Positions 1-4,960 of a stretch of DNA of 5,412 nucleotides are shown here, piece after piece (within the stretch, counting starts at the first letter, position 1; every line of letters starts with the position of its first letter). The stretch comes from Candidatus Sulfotelmatobacter sp. (GTDB lineage: Bacteria > Acidobacteriota > Terriglobia > Terriglobales > Acidobacteriaceae). Made by a program: the position numbers and the translations under genes. The stretch lies in contig JASIKQ010000219.1 in NCBI GenBank assembly GCA_030049565.1, positions 1-5,412 of the forward strand, given 5' to 3'. The notes beneath the pieces are model-generated. The model had not been told where the DNA came from. It did not search any database and was given only the letters and a program-made list of their open reading frames with translations.

Positions 1-1
1 G

Positions 2-361
2 CAGGCAGTGGATTTGGTCATGCTGATTATGAACAAGAATGGCATGAAGCATTTGCTCTCGAGCGAATTCGAGCTGGGCGCCGATGCTTCGGTCGCGGCC
101 GGTCCGGTGGGACGCCACGCCGAAGGGAATACGGATTGGAAGATGCGTGCCGAGGTGCTGACTTACTCGCGCGCCCGCGGTCTGTTTGCCGGAGTGAGCC
201 TGAATGGTGCAGTGATCAAACAGGATAAAGACAGCACGCGCGAATTTTACGGGCACATGGTGTCGTTCCCTGCATCTTTGCAGGGAGAAGTGGACGCTCC
301 GGCGGGAGCGAATACATTTTTAACTTCGCTGGCAAAGTGGGCGCAGGAAGCGGCCAAGTAG
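2..361 (+). CDS. SYLF (YSC84-like) domain lipid-binding protein, 3' part only
   Basis: The reading frame is already open at the left edge, so this is the C-terminal 119 residues of a longer protein. A GTG at position 8 is in frame but lies inside the conserved domain, so it is unlikely to be the real start. The visible part has the typical SYLF signature: a DLVMLIMN-type strand, then LLSSEFELGADASVAAGPVGR, then MRAEVLTYSRARGLFAGVSLNGA. Proteins of this family usually have a signal peptide and about 200 or more residues. Eukaryotic members bind phosphoinositides, while bacterial members are mostly uncharacterised, exported or membrane-associated. The C-terminal tail (residues about 80-119 of the visible part) is a short helical segment ending in WAQEAAK. 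No terminator follows the TAG stop. The next gene starts about 150 nt on. Family assignment is confident; the cellular role is unknown. Confidence 0.9.
   Translation, partial: QAVDLVMLIMNKNGMKHLLSSEFELGADASVAAGPVGRHAEGNTDWKMRAEVLTYSRARGLFAGVSLNGAVIKQDKDSTREFYGHMVSFPASLQGEVDAPAGANTFLTSLAKWAQEAAK
267..286. repeat. Perfect 8-bp inverted repeat inside the SYLF gene
   Basis: The arms TCCCTGCA (267-274) and TGCAGGGA (279-286) are exact reverse complements around a TCTT loop, and a T-G wobble pair can extend the stem. It encodes part of the segment SFPASLQGE near the end of the gene. No T-run follows, so it is not an intrinsic terminator. It may be chance, or an mRNA hairpin near the 3' end. Confidence 0.5.
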
Positions 362-470
362 AGCGGGCTTCGGCACCGACATCTGGGAGCAGCCGCCCAT
401 TCGACGACCTCGCGGCAGGTTCTTGGTCTGTCCGTTGTGCCCAGATAGACCGTGTTGTCAGGCGATTGGT

Positions 471-500
471 TTGACAAACAATTTTTGACGGTGCTACCGT
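471..500 (+). promoter_or_regulatory. Candidate sigma-70-type promoter for the acyltransferase gene
   Basis: There is a perfect -35 hexamer TTGACA at 471-476. At 18 nt spacing follows TACCGT (495-500), which keeps the T1, A2 and T6 positions of a -10 element and is preceded by an extended -10 TGC (492-494). Transcription would start near 507, only about 5 nt before the ATG at 512. That start has no Shine-Dalgarno sequence, so a leaderless or near-leaderless mRNA is inferred. The -10 match is poor (3 of 6), so confidence is moderate. Confidence 0.4.
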
Positions 501-502
501 CA
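486..502. promoter_or_regulatory. Perfect 7+7 inverted repeat overlapping the putative -10
   Basis: TGACGGT (486-492) and ACCGTCA (496-502) are exact reverse complements separated by GCT. The repeat covers the proposed -10 region and ends 9 nt before the ATG at 512. If transcription starts near 507 the repeat is not in the RNA, which would make it a candidate operator for a dimeric repressor. If transcription starts upstream it would form a hairpin just before the start codon. The symmetry is seen directly; the function is inference. Confidence 0.4.
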
Positions 503-511
503 CGCTTCCCG

Positions 512-1408
512 ATGCGGCAGCGACTTGAGTACGCGGCAGCCTGGCTGTTCATCAAATTGCTGGAAATTCTGCCTCGTCCGCTGGCGCGGACGGTTGGCAT
601 AGGCTTTTCGCAGATTGTCTATCTCTTTCATGTCAGATTGCGGCGGGTAGGCATGCGCAATCTCGCCATGGTCTTTCCCGAGAAAACTGAAGCGGATCGG
701 GCGCGCATCCTTCGCGCCGAATTCGCCTCGCTCGGCCGGCAACTGGCCGAGGTTTGCCAATTTCCCAGATACACGCTCGAAAATGTCGATCAAGTCGTGG
801 CCTTCGATGGCCTGGAAAATTTCGAGCGCGGCCTTGCGCGCGGAAAGGGAGTGTTGTTTTTTGCCGGCCACTTTGGGGGATGGGAGCTTTCCTCGTTTGT
901 GCTCTCCATGCATGGGCATTGGATGCACGTGCTCATGCGCGGCATGGACAACCAATATCTTGACCGTCTGATCCGCCACTACCGAACCATGCACGGCAAC
1001 AAGGCTGTAGATAAGGATTTTGTGCGTGGGCTGCTCGCAGCTATGAAATCCGGCGAAGTGGCCGGCATGTTGATCGATACGAACATGACGCCGCCGCAGG
1101 GAATCTTCGTGAACTTTTTTGGCATCCCGGCATGTACGGGTATTGGTCTGGCGCGCATCGCACTGCGCACTGACGCGGCCGTTGTGCCGGCGTTTACGAT
1201 CTGGGATAAGGACCTGGGGAAATACAGGCTACGCTTTGATCCCGCAGTCGAGTTGGTGCGAACAGGCGATCTGGAAGCTGACATTCTCGCCAACACGCAG
1301 AAATTTACATCGATCATCGAAGAGTACGTGAGAAAATACCCGGAACAATGGCTCTGGGTGCACCGCAGGTGGAAGACGCGACCACCGGGAGAGACACCAC
1401 TGTACTGA
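512..1408 (+). CDS. LpxL/HtrB-family lysophospholipid acyltransferase (LPLAT superfamily)
   Basis: This 298-residue protein belongs to the lipid A biosynthesis (late) acyltransferase family, inner-membrane enzymes that transfer an acyl chain from acyl-ACP to a lipid acceptor. The N-terminus (residues about 6-40) is hydrophobic and fits a membrane anchor. The catalytic HX4E motif is intact as HFGGWE (H120 to E125), preceded by KGVLFFAGH. Further family marks are MRGMDNQYLDRLIRHYR, VNFFGIPACTGIGLARIA and the C-terminal PEQWLWVHRRWKTRP. The length is normal for the family. I chose the ATG at 512 because MRQRLEYAAAWLFIKLLE matches the usual family start. In-frame GTG codons at 491 and 452 would add 7 or 20 residues of non-typical sequence and also lack a Shine-Dalgarno. 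No other Lpx gene is adjacent, so the true acceptor (lipid A, ornithine lipid or another lipid) is open. Confidence 0.9.
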   Translation: MRQRLEYAAAWLFIKLLEILPRPLARTVGIGFSQIVYLFHVRLRRVGMRNLAMVFPEKTEADRARILRAEFASLGRQLAEVCQFPRYTLENVDQVVAFDGLENFERGLARGKGVLFFAGHFGGWELSSFVLSMHGHWMHVLMRGMDNQYLDRLIRHYRTMHGNKAVDKDFVRGLLAAMKSGEVAGMLIDTNMTPPQGIFVNFFGIPACTGIGLARIALRTDAAVVPAFTIWDKDLGKYRLRFDPAVELVRTGDLEADILANTQKFTSIIEEYVRKYPEQWLWVHRRWKTRPPGETPLY

Positions 1409-1554
1409 ATGCGTAGGGGAACCCTTACGAATACGGCTTCCGTGTGCCAAGCTTTATTTCGGTCGGAGTTGTTTGCGCTGCGGTTGACGCTGGCGATTGA
1501 GCGTTCTGCCTCTTAATGTGAAGGAGGGCAGGGCGATAGCAAAGCGGGTGCCAT

Positions 1555-1573
1555 TTTCAGTTCCAAGCTGAAA
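1555..1573 (+). other. Small hairpin just upstream of the STAS gene RBS
   Basis: TTTCAG (1555-1560) and CTGAAA (1568-1573) form a perfect 6-bp stem with a 7-nt loop, ending 3 nt before the GAGGAGG ribosome binding site. The stem is A/T-rich and weak. It may shape the 5' leader of the mRNA. No clear promoter was found in 1409-1587: a TTGACG at 1484-1489 has no acceptable -10 partner. Confidence 0.3.
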
Positions 1574-1576
1574 TGT

Positions 1577-1583
1577 GAGGAGG
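1577..1583 (+). promoter_or_regulatory. Strong Shine-Dalgarno of the STAS gene
   Basis: GAGGAGG lies 4 nt before the ATG at 1588 and fixes that start. It contrasts with the SD-less starts at 512 and 2904. A second SD-like run, AAGGAGGG at 1521-1528, has no start codon at a usable distance. Confidence 0.75.
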
Positions 1584-1587
1584 CGCG

Positions 1588-2292
1588 ATGCAGTTGCGAC
1601 TAGAAAGCCGTCCGGTCGGCGAGGTCGTGGTCATTCAGTGTCACGGACGGATCGTCACCGGGAATGAAGTCTTCACGCTGCATGCACGCGTTTCCGATGC
1701 CATCGAGAAGTATGACGACGTGGTGCTGCAACTCGATCAGGTAGAGTTCGTCGACAGCAGCGGATTAGGCGCGCTGATGCGCCTGGTGCAGGCCGCGCGA
1801 GCGAAGGGGGGCGACCTTAAACTGTGCGGCGTGCCCGACAAGGTGCGCAAGGTGCTGCAGTTGACCAGCCTGCTGGCTCAATTTGAAGTATATGATTCCA
1901 TCGAAGAGGCGATCACGGCCGCCTATCTGGGCTCACGATACTCGCGCGGAAAGACGGGTGACGCGCGGCCGCGAATGCTTTGCGTTTATGCCTCCACCGA
2001 CGTCTGCACCTTCCTGCGGGAAGTGCTGTGTGCGGCGGGATACAACGCGCTGACCACCATGTCTGTGGATGACGCGCAAATTCTGCTCAAGGCAACCAAA
2101 GCCAAGCTGGTGGTGGTTTCCTCGCACGTGCAATCTGCGCACGGCAAATCCTTGCGCAGAGTATTGGATGAGATTGATCCCGCCGTCGCACTTCTCGTTT
2201 TGGACGAGAACTTTGCCGCCGTAGATCCCGGAGAAGCGGCGGAGAAACTTCTGAGCAGCGTTGGCAGCCTGTTGACCACGATTCCGAATTGA
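1588..2292 (+). CDS. STAS-domain protein fused to a degenerate receiver-like domain
   Basis: Residues about 1-112 form a STAS domain of the anti-sigma-factor antagonist type (SpoIIAA/RsbV-like). It includes the strand VVLQLDQVEFVDSSGLG, with the D56-S57-S58-G signature; S58 is at the place of the phosphorylated serine of SpoIIAA. These proteins normally bind and release an anti-sigma kinase according to phosphorylation. After a basic linker (about 115-128), residues about 129-227 alternate beta and alpha segments like a response-regulator receiver: MLCVYAS, CTFLREVLCAAGY, KLVVVSSH, VALLVLDENF. The acidic pocket after strand 1 and the phosphoacceptor Asp after strand 3 are missing (AST and SSH there), so it should not be phosphorylated in the usual way. 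No kinase, phosphatase or sigma factor lies beside it. The STAS call is firm; the receiver-like call is by pattern only. Confidence 0.88.
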   Translation: MQLRLESRPVGEVVVIQCHGRIVTGNEVFTLHARVSDAIEKYDDVVLQLDQVEFVDSSGLGALMRLVQAARAKGGDLKLCGVPDKVRKVLQLTSLLAQFEVYDSIEEAITAAYLGSRYSRGKTGDARPRMLCVYASTDVCTFLREVLCAAGYNALTTMSVDDAQILLKATKAKLVVVSSHVQSAHGKSLRRVLDEIDPAVALLVLDENFAAVDPGEAAEKLLSSVGSLLTTIPN

Positions 2293-2344
2293 CCGTCTTA
2301 CCCAGTAGCTTACGGCCTAATCCCAGGCACAAGGAGAGAATTGT

Positions 2345-2788
2345 ATGAGAAAGAGCGCTTTCTGGCTGTGCTTGATTTTGATACTTCTGACTGCGGGTAC
2401 TCCACTAGTCGCGCAGAGCCCCTACTATAACAACGGCCCGGTATGGCGCGTTATTTACGTACATACCAAAACCGGCATGAGCGATCTGTATTGGAACGAC
2501 CTCAACCGGAATTTCAAGCCGATTTACGACGAGTTCAAAAAACAGGGTTGGGTCGTGGACTATAAGTTCTATACCAATCCGGTGATGGAGCATCCTGATG
2601 ACTGGGACGTTGCCATAGCCATTGAGTACAAGGACTGGGGAACGATCGACGAGATGTCGGAGAAAGCGACCGGTATTGCGGCAAAGCATTATGGCAGCCG
2701 CGAGGCCATGATGGAAGCTGCGAAGAAACGAGCCGAGTACTCGACCGCCGTTCGAAGCTCGCTTGCCCGCGAAGTGACTCTAAAGTAG
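2345..2788 (+). CDS. Small exported protein of unknown function
   Basis: This is a 147-residue protein with a clear signal peptide: basic MRK, hydrophobic core FWLCLILILLTAG, and a likely signal peptidase I site after PLVA (A23/Q24). There is no lipobox cysteine at the cleavage site. The mature part of about 124 residues is rich in aromatic and charged residues. It reads as strand (VWRVIYVHTK), helix (LYWNDLNRNFKPIYDEFKKQG), strand (VVDYKFYTN), strand (WDVAIAIEYKD) and C-terminal helices (about 101-140). This resembles a ferredoxin-like/dimeric alpha-beta-barrel arrangement, but I do not recognise the family. The SD AAGGAGA (2331-2337) sits 7 nt before the ATG. It starts 52 nt after the STAS gene with no terminator between, so cotranscription is possible, and it ends at a strong intrinsic terminator. 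Likely periplasmic; function unknown. Confidence 0.85.
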   Translation: MRKSAFWLCLILILLTAGTPLVAQSPYYNNGPVWRVIYVHTKTGMSDLYWNDLNRNFKPIYDEFKKQGWVVDYKFYTNPVMEHPDDWDVAIAIEYKDWGTIDEMSEKATGIAAKHYGSREAMMEAAKKRAEYSTAVRSSLAREVTLK

Positions 2789-2808
2789 CGAGGCGCTAAA
2801 TGATCAAG

Positions 2809-2836
2809 GCCGCCCGATGTCGGGGCGGCTTTTTTT
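2809..2836 (+). terminator. Rho-independent terminator after the small exported protein gene
   Basis: GCCGCCC (2809-2815) pairs perfectly with GGGCGGC (2823-2829) around a 7-nt loop, followed at once by seven T residues (2830-2836). It lies 20 nt after the TAG stop and separates this unit from the aminotransferase gene. Confidence 0.9.
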
Positions 2837-2865
2837 GCCGCACGCAGACGCTTTTCGTTCTCGCA

Positions 2866-2892
2866 TTGGCACAATTCGTCTTACTGTAGAAT
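2866..2892 (+). promoter_or_regulatory. Candidate promoter of the aminotransferase gene
   Basis: TTGGCA (2866-2871, 5 of 6 to the -35 consensus) and TAGAAT (2887-2892, 5 of 6 to the -10 consensus) are separated by 15 nt, shorter than the usual 17. Transcription would start near 2899, about 5 nt before the ATG at 2904. No SD precedes that ATG, so a near-leaderless mRNA is inferred. The position right after a terminator supports an independent promoter here. Confidence 0.5.
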
Positions 2893-2903
2893 CAAGTCTT
2901 CCT

Positions 2904-4166
2904 ATGAAAACTTTCGAGCAGATCACAGCGCTTGAGCGGCGCTATTTGCTGGGGACTTACAACCGCTATCCCGTCGCGCTCACGCGCGGGAAGGGCGTGT
3001 TTCTTTATGACCTTGAGGGACGGCGGTATCTCGACTTTGTTTCTGGGTTGGGGGTGAATGCGCTGGGGCACGCGCATCCGCGGATTGTGAAGACGATTCG
3101 CGAGCAGGCGGCGAAGCTGATTCACGTCTCGAATTTGTATTACCACGAATATCAAGGGGCGCTGGCGGAGAAGCTGTGCACGCTGGCGGGCGGCTCTTCT
3201 AGCGACCTTTCCGCGGGAACGTCTTCTATAGGGCCGTCCATGGGAACGTGCCGGGGGTTTTTTTCCAACAGCGGCACGGAGGCGATTGAGGGCTCGATCA
3301 AGCTGGCGCGGTTGGCAGGACATCGCGCCGGGGGCGAGGGCAAGTGCGGGCTGGTGGCGCTGCAAGGGTCGTATCATGGGCGCACGTTTGGGGCGTTGTC
3401 GCTGACCGGGCAGGATAAGCATCGCAAGGGGTTCGAGCCGCTGCTCGAGGAAGTGACGTTCGTCGCGCAGAATGACATCGAAGGCCTGCGGGCGGCGGTG
3501 AACGACAATACCTGCGCGATCGTGCTGGAGCCGATTTTTGGCGAAGGCGGAATTTATGAATGTTCGGTGGAATTTTTGCAAGAGTGCCGGACATTGGCTG
3601 ACCGGTTTAGGGCGGCACTGATTTTTGATGAGATTCAGTGCGGGCTGGGGCGCACGGGAACAATGTTTGCGTTTCAGACGTTCGGCGTGGCTCCTGACAT
3701 CGTGGCGATTGCGAAACTGCTTGCGGCGGGGCTGCCGCTGGGGGCATTTATCGCGAAAGAAGAATTTGCTAATGCGATTGCGCCGGGACAGCATGGAACG
3801 ACGTTCGGCGGTGGTCCATTGGCTTGCCGCGTGGCGCTGGAGTTTCTTTCGATTGTGGAAGAAGAGAAGCTGCTGGATAACGTGAATAAGGTTGGGGCGT
3901 ACTTGCAGCAGGAGCTGCGAGCTATTGCGGAGAAGAGCCCGGTTGCCAAGGAAGTACGCGGGCGGGGATTTATTCAGGGGATTAATTTGGAGATTCCGGC
4001 GCGGCCGATCGTGGATGAGGCTTTAGGCGAGGGTGTGCTGTTCAACAGCACGCAGGATACGGTGGTACGCTTTCTGCCCCCGTTTTTGTTGGAGGAGAAG
4101 CACGTCGACAAAGGCATGCGGGTGCTGAAGAAGTTGCTCCGGAAGAAGAGGAAGGAAGCGGCCTGA
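2904..4166 (+). CDS. argD: Class III PLP aminotransferase, probably acetylornithine aminotransferase
   Basis: This 420-residue enzyme has all the main marks of class III (acetylornithine/ornithine-type) aminotransferases: FVSGLGVNALGHAHP near the N-terminus, the phosphate-binding FFSNSGTEA (119-127), SYHGRT (156-161), the PLP-nitrogen Asp in FDEIQCGLGRTG (D242), the Schiff-base lysine in AIAKLLAAGLPLGA (K271), HGTTFGGGPLAC (298-308) and the ArgD-like C-terminal VRFLPP (387-392). ArgD converts N-acetylglutamate semialdehyde to N-acetylornithine in arginine synthesis; close relatives act on LysW- or succinyl-linked substrates or in lysine synthesis, and no neighbour settles which. The start at 2904 matches the family. 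A longer in-frame start at 2817 would begin inside the terminator hairpin and is rejected. Two oddities: a diverged 9-residue tandem repeat (98-115) before the FFSNSG motif, and GGG used for 22 of 48 glycines, unlike its neighbours. Confidence 0.85.
   Translation: MKTFEQITALERRYLLGTYNRYPVALTRGKGVFLYDLEGRRYLDFVSGLGVNALGHAHPRIVKTIREQAAKLIHVSNLYYHEYQGALAEKLCTLAGGSSSDLSAGTSSIGPSMGTCRGFFSNSGTEAIEGSIKLARLAGHRAGGEGKCGLVALQGSYHGRTFGALSLTGQDKHRKGFEPLLEEVTFVAQNDIEGLRAAVNDNTCAIVLEPIFGEGGIYECSVEFLQECRTLADRFRAALIFDEIQCGLGRTGTMFAFQTFGVAPDIVAIAKLLAAGLPLGAFIAKEEFANAIAPGQHGTTFGGGPLACRVALEFLSIVEEEKLLDNVNKVGAYLQQELRAIAEKSPVAKEVRGRGFIQGINLEIPARPIVDEALGEGVLFNSTQDTVVRFLPPFLLEEKHVDKGMRVLKKLLRKKRKEAA
3195..3248 (+). 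repeat. Diverged 27-bp tandem repeat inside argD (two 9-residue units)
   Basis: Unit 1 (3195-3221) and unit 2 (3222-3248) are adjacent, exactly 27 nt each and in frame. Both begin TCTTCTA and end GGGAACG, with 19 of 27 positions identical. They encode SSSDLSAGT and SSIGPSMGT (5 of 9 identical). In typical ArgD proteins the same interval, between the LxxLAG-type segment and the FFxNSGxEA motif, is a short turn, so the repeat accounts for most of an insertion of about 18 residues. Confidence 0.7.
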
Positions 4167-4180
4167 TCTTCCCAGCGGCC

Positions 4181-4205
4181 AAAAAACGGGGAGCCGAAGC
4201 TCCCC
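4181..4205 (-). terminator. Intrinsic terminator on the minus strand, cUUCGg tetraloop
   Basis: Read on the minus strand this is GGGGAGC, TTCG, GCTCCCC, then GTTTTTT: a perfect 7-bp stem closed by the extra-stable C(UUCG)G tetraloop and followed by six T residues. Read on the plus strand the hairpin is followed by AAGTGAAG with no T-run, so it would be a poor intrinsic terminator for argD, though it could still protect the 3' end. No minus-strand gene lies to its right in this window. Confidence 0.65.
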
Positions 4206-4235
4206 AAGTGAAGCGAACAGAGGCGATGTTCACTT
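4206..4235. other. Second inverted repeat next to the argD 3' hairpin
   Basis: AAGTGAA (4206-4212) and TTCACTT (4229-4235) are exact reverse complements around a 16-nt loop and directly abut the GC-rich hairpin at 4188-4205. Together they give a two-hairpin structure in the 160-nt gap after argD. The rest of the gap (4236-4316) shows no clear promoter on either strand. Confidence 0.4.
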
Positions 4236-4326
4236 ACATAGAAGCCAGCGAGAGGGCAAAAAGTTGTCCCGCAAGAGCAAATTGTTAATAGCTGATTCCA
4301 GCAGCCCTTAAATTACAGGAGCTAAG

Positions 4327-4791
4327 ATGACTGCGATGATTCACTACATCTTGATGGTTGTTCTCCTCACCGCGCGCTTGTTCGCGGCTGCCCCTCCCGA
4401 CGCCGAGTCGTTATGGTCGATGGAAAAGGCATACTGGCAATATGTGCAAGCCAACGACCTGCAAAAATATCTGACCCTGTGGCACACAGATTTTCTCGGC
4501 TGGCCATCCATTAGCCCGGAGCCTTTGCGCAAAGACCACATTACGGATTGGATCACGGCGCATACGAGCAAGGGAGAGTCTCTCCAATCCTACGATCTGG
4601 AGCGTCTCACGATGCAGGTGACAGGCGATGTTGCCACCACGACGTATCGCGTTCGCCAGAAATGGGTCGATCAAGCTGGAGGGGGGCGGCCCTCAACCAT
4701 CCGGGTTATCCACACGTGGATTCGTAGCCCTAGTGGCAGCTGGCAAATCATCTCAGGGATGTCGGCGCCAACGAACGCTGAGGGCCATTAA
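4327..4791 (+). CDS. Exported NTF2-like protein (DUF4440/SnoaL-type)
   Basis: This is a 154-residue protein. The N-terminal 22 residues (hydrophobic IHYILMVVLLTARLFAAA) look like a signal peptide with cleavage in LFAAA/PP. The mature domain (about 26-148) has the order of an NTF2-like fold: an N-terminal helix (ESLWSMEKAYWQYVQANDLQKYLTLWHTDF), a conserved-looking FLGWPS, a second helix (LRKDHITDWITAH), then strands SYDLERLTMQVTGDVATTTYRVRQKW, STIRVIHTWIRS and GSWQIISGMS. The SW-x-I-ISG ending and the W-x-A/H-x-D-F pattern are typical of DUF4440-like proteins, many of which are small periplasmic proteins of unknown role. AGGAG (4317-4321) lies 5 nt before the ATG at 4327; a second in-frame ATG at 4336 is possible. 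A G7 run at about 4680 is in the domain but the frame stays open. Confidence 0.8.
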   Translation: MTAMIHYILMVVLLTARLFAAAPPDAESLWSMEKAYWQYVQANDLQKYLTLWHTDFLGWPSISPEPLRKDHITDWITAHTSKGESLQSYDLERLTMQVTGDVATTTYRVRQKWVDQAGGGRPSTIRVIHTWIRSPSGSWQIISGMSAPTNAEGH

Positions 4792-4838
4792 AGCAAGCCA
4801 GCTCTATAGCTCTCTCTCGAAACTCTGCTAGCAAAGAC

Positions 4839-4858
4839 GCAAGCGGCGTGCCGCTTGC
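4839..4858. other. Perfect 9+9 inverted repeat after the DUF4440-like gene
   Basis: GCAAGCGGC (4839-4847) and GCCGCTTGC (4850-4858) are exact reverse complements with only GT between them, so an RNA hairpin would have 8 pairs and a 4-nt loop. It lies 48 nt after the stop at 4789-4791. The following CTTGATATT is only mildly T-rich, so this is at best a weak or Rho-assisted terminator of the upstream gene, or a cruciform/protein site. Confidence 0.5.
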
Positions 4859-4960
4859 CTTGATATTGGACCAAGATTCCATACCTTGGGCGCCGGATTG
4901 CTCCGCGCCCTCAAACAATGTATCAATCCTCAAGTGGCTTATTCGTCCGATTTTCGGTCA

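Noticed and set aside
452..511. GTG at 452 as start of the acyltransferase
   Set aside because: There is no SD, the extra 20 residues are untypical for the family, and the segment holds the TTGACA element and the palindrome. It cannot be fully excluded.
1409..1516. 35-codon ORF beginning right after the acyltransferase stop (TGA then ATG)
   Set aside because: It has no SD at a usable distance, no recognisable features, and is short enough to be chance.
1484..1518. TTGACG as a promoter for the STAS gene
   Set aside because: No -10-like hexamer lies 15-19 nt downstream; TTAATG is 23 nt away.
2817..2903. N-terminal extension of the aminotransferase starting at 2817
   Set aside because: It would start inside the terminator hairpin and run through the promoter motif; the family start fits the ATG at 2904.
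3253..3264. G5T7 run in argD as a programmed frameshift site
   Set aside because: The codons GGG TTT TTT TCC do not form a proper slippery heptamer in frame, and the enzyme motifs continue in the same frame on both sides.
2892..3794. 300-residue open frame on the minus strand
   Set aside because: It is a shadow of argD: Arg/Pro/Gln-rich composition with no recognisable motif, lying fully antisense to a well-supported enzyme gene.
4860..4887. TTGATA and TACCTT (16 nt apart) as a hydrolase promoter
   Set aside because: The -10 matches only 3 of 6 and no start codon fits at a sensible distance, so it is not listed as a feature.
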